Assembly: GCA_902826455.1 (NCBI GenBank)
Contig: CADEEV010000010.1
Coordinates: 1 to 64,000 of the forward strand
DNA length: 64,000 bases
Direction of reading: 5' to 3'
DNA from: an uncultured Acidobacteriota bacterium
GTDB lineage: Bacteria; Acidobacteriota; Vicinamibacteria; Fen-336
The notes below the pieces were generated by a model that had not been told where the DNA came from, ran no database searches, and was given only the letters and a program-made list of their open reading frames with translations. The translations under genes were made by a program, and so were the position numbers. Shown in pieces: positions 1 to 7,839 of this stretch (position 1 is the stretch's first letter; every line of letters starts with the position of its first letter).

Positions 1-9
1 TTGGGGTGG

Positions 10-86
10 TGGTGCGCCCGACAAGAATCGAACTTGTAACCTTCGGCTTCGGAGGCCGACGCTCTATCCAATTGAGCTACGGGCGC
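10..86 (-). tRNA. tRNA-Arg, anticodon CCG
   Basis: Read on the minus strand this folds as a complete cloverleaf. It has a 7-bp acceptor stem, a D arm starting TAGCTC, an anticodon stem around the loop CTCCGAA (anticodon CCG, decoding CGG) and a T arm with TTCGATT. Discriminator A and an encoded CCA end lie at 10-13. CGG is likely a common codon in a genome this GC-rich. Confidence 0.95.
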
Positions 87-132
87 AGCGGAACGGCAAA
101 GGACTATAGCACAGCGCTCTCAGCGCTCCGGC

Positions 133-1212
133 TCACGCCAGGGCCCTGAAACCGCGGTCCCGCGCGAGCACGATCGCCTGCGCGCGCGTCCACACGCCGA
201 GCTTGTCGAACAGCTTCGAGACGTGATTGCGCACGGTCTTTTCGCTGAGCGACAGGCGCGCGGCGATCTCCGCGTTGCCCAGGCCCTCGGTCAGCAGGGC
301 CAGGATCTCGCGCTCGCGCGGCGACAGCGCGGCGAAGGCGGCGTCCTCGCCGACCGGGCGCGACAGGCCCACGAACTCGAGCATGGCCTCCTGGAAGCGC
401 TCCCAGGCCGGCTCGGTCTCGAGCAGCACGTGATTGCCGGACTCGAGGGACACGAACTGCGCGCCCGGGATGCCCGCGGCCAGGCGGCGGCCCTCGTCGA
501 ACGGCGTGACGACGTCGTGGCGGGCGTGGAGGACCAGCGTCGGCGTGCGCACCTGCGGCAGCAGGTCCACGATGTCCACCTGCGCGCGCGTGTTGAGCAG
601 GCGCGCGGCGATCTCCGGCGACGTGGTCTTGCGGCACAGCTCGTTGAACCAGCCGATCTGCTCCTCGCTCGCGTCCGGGACGAAGCGCGACGTGAAGACC
701 TGGCGGAAGGCCGGGTTCGACGAGCCCCAGCCGAGCTGCGCGAGCTCGACGATCGCGGCGTACGCGCGTTCGGCCCGCTGGTCGCCGCGCCTCAGGATGC
801 CGCGCGAGTAGCCTCCATAGAGGACGAGGTGCGAGACGCGCTCGGGGTGGCGGACGGCGTAGGCGATGCAGGCCGCGGCGCCCTGGGAGATGCCGAGCAG
901 GATCATCGGCTCGCGGGGCTCGATGCTGTCAGCCACGGCCTCGAGGTCGTCGACCCAGCGCTCGGAGGACAGGTCGGCCACGTCCCAGTCCGTCATCCCG
1001 CAGCCGCGCTCGTCGTAGCGCACCGCGCGGAAGTTGCCGGCCATGAAGCGCGTCCAGTGGCGCCAGACGGGGCTCTCCCAGTCGTACTCGAGGTGGGTCA
1101 GCCAGTTGGCGGCCTTGACCAGCAGCGGACCCTTGCCGACCTCGGCCCAGGCGACCTTGACGCCGTCCGGGGTGAGCACGTAGCGGATTCGCTGGCGGGG
1201 CGCCGGGTCCAT
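133..1212 (-). CDS. Alpha/beta hydrolase-LuxR fusion transcriptional regulator
   Basis: The 359-residue protein has two parts. Residues 15-285 are an alpha/beta hydrolase fold with nucleophile elbow GISQG (Ser109), a likely acid in the ARHD segment (Asp233) and a His in SGNHV (His261), so the triad looks intact. Residues 296-352 are a LuxR/GerE helix-turn-helix (LSPREREIL, then SEKTVRNHV and a KLGV turn). Such fusions are thought to use the hydrolase fold as a ligand-sensing module. No target can be read from the sequence. The neighbour upstream on the same strand (1253-2188) ends 40 bases before this start, so co-transcription is possible. The ATG start gives a full-length hydrolase domain. 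The fusion call is firm; the role is inferred. Confidence 0.88.
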   Translation of the reverse strand: MDPAPRQRIRYVLTPDGVKVAWAEVGKGPLLVKAANWLTHLEYDWESPVWRHWTRFMAGNFRAVRYDERGCGMTDWDVADLSSERWVDDLEAVADSIEPREPMILLGISQGAAACIAYAVRHPERVSHLVLYGGYSRGILRRGDQRAERAYAAIVELAQLGWGSSNPAFRQVFTSRFVPDASEEQIGWFNELCRKTTSPEIAARLLNTRAQVDIVDLLPQVRTPTLVLHARHDVVTPFDEGRRLAAGIPGAQFVSLESGNHVLLETEPAWERFQEAMLEFVGLSRPVGEDAAFAALSPREREILALLTEGLGNAEIAARLSLSEKTVRNHVSKLFDKLGVWTRAQAIVLARDRGFRALA

Positions 1213-1252
1213 CGCCCTAGTATGCCTCCGGCCGCGCCCGGCCGACCCCTCT

Positions 1253-2188
1253 TTACTGACGTGCCCAGTCGAGGACGGCCCAGACCGGCCGGTGGTCGCT
1301 GACCGACATCGGAATGGACGTGACGCCCGAGGCCTGCACGTTGAGAGCCGTGCCCGCGACGATGTGGTCGAAGCTGAGGATGCGCGGAAGGACCTTGAAG
1401 CGGAAGGTGTTGTAGGTCGAGCGGATGCCGGGCACCTCCCGGCCTCGCGTGCCGAAGACGCGGCCGATGGCCTCGAGATGCTCCCCGTTGGAGCTGTTGA
1501 AGTCGCCCGCGACGACGAAGTTGCCGTTGCCCGTAGACCACCGGCTCGGCGGCACGGCGACCGTCGGCGCCTCGCAGTCCCCGTCGAGGACGCAGGTCAC
1601 GAGCCCCGACAGCTCCGGCTGGAACTGGATGCCGAGCCGTGTCGGCAGGTGCACGCTGACGACCCGGACCTTGCGGCCGTCGCTCCGCACGACGGTCGCG
1701 GCGACGGCGACCTTGAGCGCGACGTCCCCGCCCCGGCCGAGCAGGATCTTCTGGTCGTCCTCGAGCGGCCATGGCGAGAGGATCGCCGCGCCGAAGTAGC
1801 CAAACTCCGGATCGGCGCGCGAGGTTCCCGCGGAGCGGTCCTGCTTCATCTTCTGGGGATGGCGCGCGGCGGGGTAGTAGACGTAGTTGAGACCCAGGGC
1901 GTCGGCGATCTGCTTCACGCCCTTGTGGTCCATCTCCTGGAGCAGCAGCGCGTCGGCGCCGCGGAGCTCGCTCTGGCTCGTGAGCACGCCGATGGCGCCC
2001 CGCACGTTACGGGAGAACTTGATGTTGAAGCTCACGACGCGGAAGGACCCCGTCGCCGGACCCGGGCCCTGGGCCTGCCCGACCCAGCGGGGCTGCCGAG
2101 CGTCGGTGAAATCGACGGCGCTGAAGGCGCGGCCGCAGCCCGCGGTGAGCAACGCCAGGATCACGAGGGTTGCGTGGACGGATCTCAC
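1253..2188 (-). CDS. Endonuclease/exonuclease/phosphatase-family lipoprotein
   Basis: The 311-residue protein starts at GTG 2188, chosen because it gives a short lipoprotein signal ending in lipobox LTAGC (Cys18). The mature part has the EEP-fold signature residues: FNIK near the start, LLQEMD with the catalytic Glu, SVHLP, AGDFNSS and the terminal SDHRPVW motif. The family includes DNase I, exonuclease III, sphingomyelinases and phosphatidylinositol phosphatases, so the substrate could be nucleic acid or a phospholipid head group. Lipid anchoring suggests action in the periplasm or on the outer membrane. An open frame continues upstream to 2755, but that part is the antisense shadow of the Crp/Fnr gene. 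The start is the least certain point. Confidence 0.82.
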   Translation of the reverse strand: MRSVHATLVILALLTAGCGRAFSAVDFTDARQPRWVGQAQGPGPATGSFRVVSFNIKFSRNVRGAIGVLTSQSELRGADALLLQEMDHKGVKQIADALGLNYVYYPAARHPQKMKQDRSAGTSRADPEFGYFGAAILSPWPLEDDQKILLGRGGDVALKVAVAATVVRSDGRKVRVVSVHLPTRLGIQFQPELSGLVTCVLDGDCEAPTVAVPPSRWSTGNGNFVVAGDFNSSNGEHLEAIGRVFGTRGREVPGIRSTYNTFRFKVLPRILSFDHIVAGTALNVQASGVTSIPMSVSDHRPVWAVLDWARQ

Positions 2189-2257
2189 GTGCAGGGACGG
2201 TAGGCGCGGAGCGTATAGAAAAGCAACAAGAAAATGCGGTGCTAAGCTTCTCGCGCT
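2189..2257. promoter_or_regulatory. Divergent promoter region between EEP lipoprotein and Crp/Fnr gene
   Basis: The 69-bp gap separates two divergent starts. Its middle (about 2213-2248) is clearly A/T-rich compared with the flanking coding sequence, including a run from 2215 to 2234 that is mostly A. That is where divergent promoters would be expected. No confident -35/-10 pair can be named on either strand. Confidence 0.4.
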
Positions 2258-2857
2258 GTGCCGGAGCCCCCGTTCGACTCCTTCGAGGTCCTGCGCGTCT
2301 ACATGACGACGCGCGCGGCGTTGACCGCCGCCGACCTCGAGTACGTCCGCCGCTTGTTCGCGCCGCGCCGCCTGAAGAAGGGGGAGGTCGTCCAGCAGGC
2401 GGGCGAGGTCCCCCGGTACCAGGTGTTCGTGGCGCGTGGCTGCCTGCGCAGCTACGTGATCGATCCTCGCGGCAACGTGCACATAGTGTCGTTCGCGCCG
2501 GAGAACTGGTGGCTGGCCGACACCGCCCACTTCCTGAGCGGCGAGCCGACCACGCTGTTCATCGACGCGATCGAGGCCTCCGACGTCCTGGTCGCCGACC
2601 AGGCCGGCCACCAGCGCATGCTCGACGACATCCCCGCCCTCGGCGCCGCGTATCGGGTCGGGGTGCAGCGCCTCGCCGCCGCCCGCGACAAGCGGATCAT
2701 CAGCTCGCTGACCGGCTCGGCCGAAGAGCGCTATCGCGACTTCGGCACGCGCCATCCCACGCTGCTCCAGCGCGTCCCGCAGCGGATGCTGGCCTCGTAC
2801 CTCGGCATGACGCCCGAGACCCTCAGCCGGATCCGCAAGAAGCTCGCGAGTTCTTGA
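2258..2857 (+). CDS. Crp/Fnr-family transcriptional regulator
   Basis: The protein has up to 199 residues, with a cyclic-nucleotide-binding-type beta-roll (about 30-120), a long dimerisation helix, and a C-terminal helix-turn-helix with the short tail usual for this subgroup. The recognition helix reads TPETLSRIRKK; its E-x-x-S-R pattern matches the residues FNR uses to read TTGAT half sites. FNR-type cysteines for an iron-sulfur cluster are absent (one Cys, in RGCLRS), so direct oxygen sensing is unlikely; cAMP, haem/NO or no ligand remain possible. The start is GTG 2258; ATG 2303 is an alternative that keeps the sensor domain. A perfect FNR-type box overlaps its stop codon and precedes the cytochrome c gene. 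Confidence 0.87.
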   Translation: MPEPPFDSFEVLRVYMTTRAALTAADLEYVRRLFAPRRLKKGEVVQQAGEVPRYQVFVARGCLRSYVIDPRGNVHIVSFAPENWWLADTAHFLSGEPTTLFIDAIEASDVLVADQAGHQRMLDDIPALGAAYRVGVQRLAAARDKRIISSLTGSAEERYRDFGTRHPTLLQRVPQRMLASYLGMTPETLSRIRKKLASS

Positions 2858-2867
2858 TCTGGATCAA
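2854..2867 (+). promoter_or_regulatory. Perfect FNR-type box upstream of cytochrome c gene
   Basis: The 14-bp palindrome TTGAT-N4-ATCAA matches the FNR/ANR/DNR consensus exactly. It overlaps the TGA stop of the Crp/Fnr regulator gene. A plausible -10 element, TAGCTT at 2890-2895, would place transcription start near 2902 and centre the box at about -41.5, the classic class II activator position. The box, regulator and target promoter therefore fit together. Confidence 0.7.
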
Positions 2868-2925
2868 GGCCGCGTGCCGCGCCCGCGCCTAGCTTGTCGA
2901 GCATGGGGGCGTGGGAGCGGGTGCG

Positions 2926-3489
2926 ATGAGAGGTCGGAGGGCGGGACTGGCCCTGGTGCTGGGGCTGACGGGGGCGGCGTTCGGGGTGGGGCGGGCGACG
3001 CCGTTCGCGACGAGCAGCGCACGGGTCGAGCGCGGCCGCTACCTCGTCGCGGCCATGGGCTGCGGCGGCTGCCACACGCCGAAGACCCTGGGCGCCACCG
3101 GGCCGAAGTCCGATCCGGCGCGGTTCCTCGCCGGGCATCCCGAAGGCTCCGCGCTCGACTCGGCGCCCGTGCTGCCGCAGGGAACGTGGACGGTCGTGAG
3201 CTCCTGGGACTCCACGGCCTTCGCGGGACCCTGGGGCGTCAGCTACGCGGCGAACCTCACGCCCGACGAGAACACGGGCCTCGGCAGCTGGTCCGAGGAG
3301 ACCTTCGTGCGCGCGCTGCGCACCGGCCGGCACATGGGCGCGTCGCGGCCGATCCTGCCGCCGATGCCATGGGGCGCCTTCCGCAACCTGAGCGACGACG
3401 ACCTCGCCGCGATGTACGCCTACCTGCGGACGGTGCCGCCGGTGCGCAACCGGATCCCGGAACCGCTGCCGCCGGCCGGCGCGCCCTAG
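2926..3489 (+). CDS. Exported monohaem cytochrome c
   Basis: The 187-residue protein has an N-terminal signal or anchor helix (about 6-23) and one haem-binding motif, CGGCH (Cys46, Cys49, His50). C-terminal PPMPWGAF supplies a likely axial Met, followed by the LSDDDLAAMYAYLRT helix typical of class I cytochrome c ends. It is likely a periplasmic or membrane-anchored electron carrier; no partner oxidase or dehydrogenase is adjacent. ATG 2926 is preferred over GTG 2911 because GGGAG lies just upstream at ribosome-binding distance. An FNR-type box and -10 candidate precede it, suggesting redox- or oxygen-linked expression. Its stop shares the four bases CTAG with the convergent gene's stop. Confidence 0.88.
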   Translation: MRGRRAGLALVLGLTGAAFGVGRATPFATSSARVERGRYLVAAMGCGGCHTPKTLGATGPKSDPARFLAGHPEGSALDSAPVLPQGTWTVVSSWDSTAFAGPWGVSYAANLTPDENTGLGSWSEETFVRALRTGRHMGASRPILPPMPWGAFRNLSDDDLAAMYAYLRTVPPVRNRIPEPLPPAGAP

Positions 3490-5060
3490 ATCGGCGGCTC
3501 CTGCGGGTTGTAGTTGTGGCGCAGGGTCAGCGAGCCGTCGGCGTTGACCTTCTGCCGGCAGGCCCAGCGGACGGGGTAGCGCACGCCCTTCACCTCGAGC
3601 TCCGCCGAGAGCCGGAGTCCTTCCCAGCGTGCGCCCGCGGGCAGCTGCAGCATGGCTTGATGCACGCCGCTCGGCTTCGGGTAGCCGGCGTCGACGCAGC
3701 CCGAGGCCTGGACCTTCCGGTCCTCGCTCGCCACCGTCAGCCGCAGCACGCCGGGAACGGGGGCGATGCCGTCGTTCGCGAGGCCGACCACGAGGCCGGG
3801 AGCCCCGTCGCGCGTGAAGCTCCACACGAACGATGGACGGATGCGATAGCCGAGCTGCCGCGCGATCTCGTCGATGGGCTGCGGGAACTTGTCGTAGTAG
3901 CTCAGGATGCTGGCGGCCGACTGGTTGTGCCAGCTCCACAGCGAGAGGTAGTTCACGCCGACGTCGGCGGCGTGGGCGATGATCTGCTCGTTGTAGGTGA
4001 GGCCGTCCTCGTCGGTGCGCAGCTCGCCCGGGTCGCCGGTGGTGAAGCCCACCTCGCACACGGCCGCGGTCCAGGCCGGGCGGTAGCTGAGCGCCTCGAT
4101 CTGCGTGTTCTCGATGAAGATCGTGTCCGTGCGCAGCCAGTTGCCGCTGCGGATCGTGCGATCCAGCAGGCTCGCGTTCCCGACGTGGCTGAAGTCGGGC
4201 TGGGTGTTCGTGGCGAGCGGCACCTTCTTCCAGGCCTCGAGCTGCTGCTCCAGCATCGCCAGGCACGTCTGCTCCGCGACCCGCGGGCTCGGGAAGGGGT
4301 TGCCCTCGTACGGCCAGGTGTGCCCCTCGCCCCAGAAGCCGTACATCATCGTGTCCATGAACTCGACCTGCGGATGGCCGTCGAGCTCGGCGGCGAGCAG
4401 CGCGTTCAGCTCGCGGAACGCCGCCTGGTACGCCGGGTGGTCGTAGCGCGGCACGCGGTTGTCCTTGCGGTACCGCATCTGCTTCGGGTTGCCCTTCCAC
4501 TCGCCCGGAAGGCGGACGTAGGGAACCTTGTCGACGAGGAACTCGGGAACGCCGGGATCGGGAAAGTCGGGGTTCTCGAGCATGACGCGGAAGCCGATGC
4601 GCTTGTCGTAGCGGCGGGCCAGGTCGAACACGACCGTCCACCACTCGGGGAAGTCGAGCCGGCCGGGCCGCTTCTGGACGTCGCGCCAGTTGGGGCGGAC
4701 GTAGACCTTCCGGGCCATCGGGAGCTTGATGAGGTCCTCGAGCGTGCGCTCCATCGACTGGCCGGGCACCTTCAGCTCGCCGGTGTCGTCGGAGGCGTAG
4801 ACCGTGAGGCCCATGCCGAAGTTGCCGACGATCTCCTTCGACGGCGTCGTCACCATCACGACGTCGCTCTCGGGAACGATGGCGGCCGGCCCGTACTGCG
4901 GGAACGGCCCCTGGTACAGCCGGTCGGGAACGGGCGGCCCCGAGCCCCAGTCGTAGTTGTCCCACGTGTGCTCGGGGACCTGCGCGCGCGCGATGCCGTC
5001 GCCGAGTCCGACCGTCAGTCCCGTCGCGGCGGCCGATCCGAGAAAGCGGCGTCGGTTCAT
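3486..5060 (-). CDS. Tat-exported TIM-barrel protein, glycoside-hydrolase-like
   Basis: The 524-residue protein begins with a twin-arginine signal (NRRRFLG, then a short hydrophobic stretch ending ARA). The body reads like a (beta/alpha)8 glycosidase: YVRPNWRD, RIGFRVMLENP, a FMDTMMYGFWGEGH segment with candidate acids, IFIENTQIE and LSLWSWHN near the barrel end. A C-terminal beta-sandwich-like part (about 410-520) has an LVVGLANDG segment resembling DUF4832-type tails. Start ATG 5060 overlaps the stop of the upstream transporter gene (ATGA), so it is translationally coupled to an osmoprotectant-type ABC operon. Substrate unknown; hydrolytic activity is inferred from fold-like motifs only. 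Confidence 0.6.
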   Translation of the reverse strand: MNRRRFLGSAAATGLTVGLGDGIARAQVPEHTWDNYDWGSGPPVPDRLYQGPFPQYGPAAIVPESDVVMVTTPSKEIVGNFGMGLTVYASDDTGELKVPGQSMERTLEDLIKLPMARKVYVRPNWRDVQKRPGRLDFPEWWTVVFDLARRYDKRIGFRVMLENPDFPDPGVPEFLVDKVPYVRLPGEWKGNPKQMRYRKDNRVPRYDHPAYQAAFRELNALLAAELDGHPQVEFMDTMMYGFWGEGHTWPYEGNPFPSPRVAEQTCLAMLEQQLEAWKKVPLATNTQPDFSHVGNASLLDRTIRSGNWLRTDTIFIENTQIEALSYRPAWTAAVCEVGFTTGDPGELRTDEDGLTYNEQIIAHAADVGVNYLSLWSWHNQSAASILSYYDKFPQPIDEIARQLGYRIRPSFVWSFTRDGAPGLVVGLANDGIAPVPGVLRLTVASEDRKVQASGCVDAGYPKPSGVHQAMLQLPAGARWEGLRLSAELEVKGVRYPVRWACRQKVNADGSLTLRHNYNPQEPPI

Positions 5061-6595
5061 CTCTGTTTCCTCCGGACTGCGAGAAAGCTCTCGGCCGCGG
5101 CGGCGGGCGTTTCGCGGCCCTCGTCGACGCGCCCGTTGAGGGCGCGCATGGTGTCGATGCCGATCGCGCCGTCCAGCGTCCGCAGGGCCGCGAGCACCTC
5201 GGGCGACTCGCGGGCGAGGCGCGGGCTCGCCAGCACGACAGCGTCGTACGGCGGGATGGCGCCCTTCTCGTCCTCGAGCACGACGAGGTCGAGGGTCCGG
5301 ATCCGGCTGTCCGAGGAATAGGCCGTGATCGCGTCCACCTGGCCGCTGGCGATCGCCTGGTAGAGCAGCGACGGGTCCATCGTGCGCTTGTCGCGGAAGG
5401 CGAGGCCGTAGCGTGCCTCGACCGAGCGCCACTCCTGGCGCGCGAAGAACTCGTAGTCGCTCGCGAGCGACAGCTCGCCCGCGTGCCGCGCCGCGTCGGA
5501 GAGCGTCCGGAGCTCCAGGCGCTCCGCGGTCTCGCGGCGCACGGCGAAGCAGTAGGCGTTCTCGAAGCCGAGGCGCGCCACGAGCGTGACGCCGGCCTCG
5601 TCTTGAAGCCAGCGCCGGAGCGCGTCCTCCATCTCCTGACGCCCGGGCCCCGCGTCCGTGCGACCCATGACGCTCGCCCAGAGCGTGCCGGTGTAGTCGA
5701 CGTAGAGGTCGATCTCGTCGCGCCGCAGGGCGTCGAAGGCGACCGTGGAGCCGAGGGAGCTCAGCGTCCGGGCCCCGTGGTGGGCCCTCTCGTGCACGGT
5801 GCCGGCCAGGATCTCGGCGAGCACGTACTGCTCGGTGAACGTCTTGGCCCCCACGACGAGGGTGCGGCCGACCGCCCCCCGTGCGACCCGCGGCGCGGGT
5901 GCGAAGGCCCATGCCGCGAGCGCCGCGAGGCCGAGCAGCGCGAGCACGATGGGGCGCCGGCGCTGCAGGGCGCAGCCGCGCGCGATCGTGCGCACCAGCA
6001 GGTCGAGGACGAGCGCCAGGCCCGCGGCGGCGACGCAGCCCGTCAGGATCGCGGCGCTGTTGCGGGTCTGCAGGCCGCTGAAGATGAAGTTGCCGAGGCT
6101 CGGCGCGCCCACCGGCGTCGACAGCGTCGCCATGCCGACGGTCCAGGCCGTCGCGGTGCGGATGCCGGCCACGATCACGGGCAGGGCCAGCGGCAGCTCC
6201 ACCAGGCGCAGGCGCTGGCTCGGGGTCATGCCGACGCCCCGCGCCGCCTCGAGCACCGCGGGGTCGAGGCCGTGGAGGCCCGTCACCGTGTTGCGCAGGA
6301 TCGGCAGCAGGCTGTAGAGCACGAGCGCCAGGAGGGCCGGGAGCGTGCCGATGCCGGGCAGGCCCAGCCCCGAGAGCAGCGGCACCATCACGGCCAGCAG
6401 CGCCAACGCCGGCACCGTCTGCACGATCCCGGCGACGCCCAGGACCGGCCCCTCGAGCCGGCGCACGCGGTGCGCGAGGATGCCGGCCGGGACGGCGACG
6501 AGCGTGCCCGCGGCCAGCGCCGCGAGGGTCAGGCGGACGTGGGCCGAGAGGTACTCGGGCAGCAGCGCGAGCTGCTCGGACAGCGGACCGCTCAC
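5057..6595 (-). CDS. Fused permease and substrate-binding protein of osmoprotectant ABC transporter
   Basis: The 512-residue protein has an N-terminal half (about 1-240) that is a BPD_transp_1 permease with about six membrane helices and the coupling loop EAARGVGMTPSQRLRLVELPLA. After a further helix, residues about 250-505 form an OpuAC/ProX-type binding protein, starting LVVGAKTFTEQYVLAEILAG and including VDYTGTLWAS and DKRTMDPSLLYQAIASGQ. This permease-SBP fusion is known in the glycine betaine/choline (OpuF/ProWX-like) group. GTG 6595 overlaps the ATPase stop (GTGA). Known relatives import quaternary amines; the true ligand cannot be read here. No separate binding protein is nearby, consistent with the fusion being the receptor. 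Confidence 0.88.
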   Translation of the reverse strand: MSGPLSEQLALLPEYLSAHVRLTLAALAAGTLVAVPAGILAHRVRRLEGPVLGVAGIVQTVPALALLAVMVPLLSGLGLPGIGTLPALLALVLYSLLPILRNTVTGLHGLDPAVLEAARGVGMTPSQRLRLVELPLALPVIVAGIRTATAWTVGMATLSTPVGAPSLGNFIFSGLQTRNSAAILTGCVAAAGLALVLDLLVRTIARGCALQRRRPIVLALLGLAALAAWAFAPAPRVARGAVGRTLVVGAKTFTEQYVLAEILAGTVHERAHHGARTLSSLGSTVAFDALRRDEIDLYVDYTGTLWASVMGRTDAGPGRQEMEDALRRWLQDEAGVTLVARLGFENAYCFAVRRETAERLELRTLSDAARHAGELSLASDYEFFARQEWRSVEARYGLAFRDKRTMDPSLLYQAIASGQVDAITAYSSDSRIRTLDLVVLEDEKGAIPPYDAVVLASPRLARESPEVLAALRTLDGAIGIDTMRALNGRVDEGRETPAAAAESFLAVRRKQR

Positions 6596-7353
6596 GTGCC
6601 ACCCCCCAGGCGCTCCGCCACGAGCCGCGCCTGACGCCGCGGGGTGTCGAGCAGGCGCGCCACGTCGTCGTCGACCGGCGCGCGGGCGAGCTCGGCCGGG
6701 GTGCCGATCTGCACCAGCCGGCCCGCCCGCATCACGCCGATGCGATCGGCCAGCATCACCGCCTCGGCCATGTCGTGGGTGACGAAGACCGCCGCCAGCC
6801 CGAGCCGCCGCCGCAGGCCGTCGAACGAGCGCTGCACGCGGTCGCGGGTCAGCGGGTCGAGGGCGCCGAAGGGCTCGTCGAGCAGCATCACGTGGGGCGA
6901 GGCCGCGAGGGCCCGGGCGACCCCGACGCGCTGCTGCTCGCCGCCCGAGAGCCCGGCGGGGAAGCGCGTGGCCAAGCCCGGCGCGAGCTCGACCAGCGCC
7001 AGCAGCTCCGTGACGCGCGCGTCGATGCGCTCGCGGCTCCAGCCGAGGAGGCCCAGGGGCACGGCCAGGTTCTGCGCGACGGTCATGTGCGGGAACAGGC
7101 CGATCGCCTGGAAGACGTAGCCGATCGAGCGCCGCAGCACGTGGGGATCGAGGCTCGCGACGTCGCGGCCCTCGATCGTGACGCGGCCCGCGTCGGGCTC
7201 CACGAGCCGGTTGATCATCTTGAGCGTCGTGGTCTTGCCCGAGCCCGAGTCGCCCACGAGGGCGAGCAGCTCTCCGGCGCCGACCTGGAACGAGACGTCG
7301 GCCACGGCGAGCCGCTCCGCGTAGCGCCGCGTGAGGCCGTGGACCTCGATCAC
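6592..7353 (-). CDS. Osmoprotectant-type ABC transporter ATPase (ProV/OpuCA-like)
   Basis: The 253-residue nucleotide-binding subunit has Walker A GDSGSGKTT (about 35-43), Q-loop VFQAIGLFP, signature LSGGEQQRVGVARAL, Walker B MLLDEPFGALD and switch His in FVTHDMAEA. The spacing and VFQAIGLFPHMTV match glycine betaine/proline transporters. There is no CBS tail, so ionic-strength sensing by CBS domains as in OpuA is not expected. GTG 7353 is supported by an AGGGAGG ribosome-binding site. It is the first gene of a three-gene overlapping operon with the fused permease/receptor and a Tat-exported TIM-barrel protein. Confidence 0.93.
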   Translation of the reverse strand: MIEVHGLTRRYAERLAVADVSFQVGAGELLALVGDSGSGKTTTLKMINRLVEPDAGRVTIEGRDVASLDPHVLRRSIGYVFQAIGLFPHMTVAQNLAVPLGLLGWSRERIDARVTELLALVELAPGLATRFPAGLSGGEQQRVGVARALAASPHVMLLDEPFGALDPLTRDRVQRSFDGLRRRLGLAAVFVTHDMAEAVMLADRIGVMRAGRLVQIGTPAELARAPVDDDVARLLDTPRRQARLVAERLGGGT

Positions 7354-7476
7354 CGAACCTCCCTGGGATGGCCCACCTTACTACGCCAGGGGCGGCGCGG
7401 CGCCGATACCTTCGTCCTATAGCTTCGGGTCCGGCCCGGTGCTTCAATGCAGCCTCATCCTCACGGAGGTGCGACC

Positions 7477-7743
7477 GTGTCCGACGAGTCGATCGCGTCC
7501 GGCCTGCAGGGCAGCGGCCTGATGCTCGCGGTCGTCGAGCGGGAGCTGGTGAGCGTCTTCCCGGACGAGCTCTACCAGGCCCCGCAGAGCTGGGTGGAGC
7601 GCGCGTATCCCCGGCTCATCCACTACAACAAGGTCTCTGCGGGTGGCCACTTCGCGGCCTGGGAACAGCCGCGATTGTTCGTCGACGAACTGCGCACGGG
7701 ATTCCGGCCGCTGCGCCACGCGCGCTGGCACGGTTCTTCCTAG
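7477..7743 (+). pseudogene. C-terminal remnant of an epoxide hydrolase
   Basis: The 88-codon frame resembles the extreme C-terminus of EPHX1-type epoxide hydrolases. FPDELYQAPQSWVERAYPRL, a YNK segment and GGHFAAWEQP (with the catalytic His) followed by LFVDELRTGFRPLR are characteristic of that family. The roughly 300 residues carrying the oxyanion motif, nucleophile Asp and lid are missing. Oddly, the fragment is preceded by a good GGAGG site and GTG start at 7477, with about 25 unrelated residues before homology begins near 7549. This suggests a large internal deletion or a chimeric start rather than simple decay. A functional product is unlikely. The 7354-7839 stretch holds no other gene that I can see. 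Confidence 0.65.
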
Positions 7744-7839
7744 TCCTGTCGGGGAGGCTCGGATCCAGGGCGCCACCCATGGCTTTCGTAGAACCGGCGC
7801 CGCCGAGTCTAGAAACGACGTTCCCTCCTGGAGGTACCG

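Noticed and set aside
2258-2857. Oxygen-sensing FNR protein
   Set aside because: It lacks the four FNR-type cysteines needed for the iron-sulfur cluster, though its DNA-reading residues are FNR-like.
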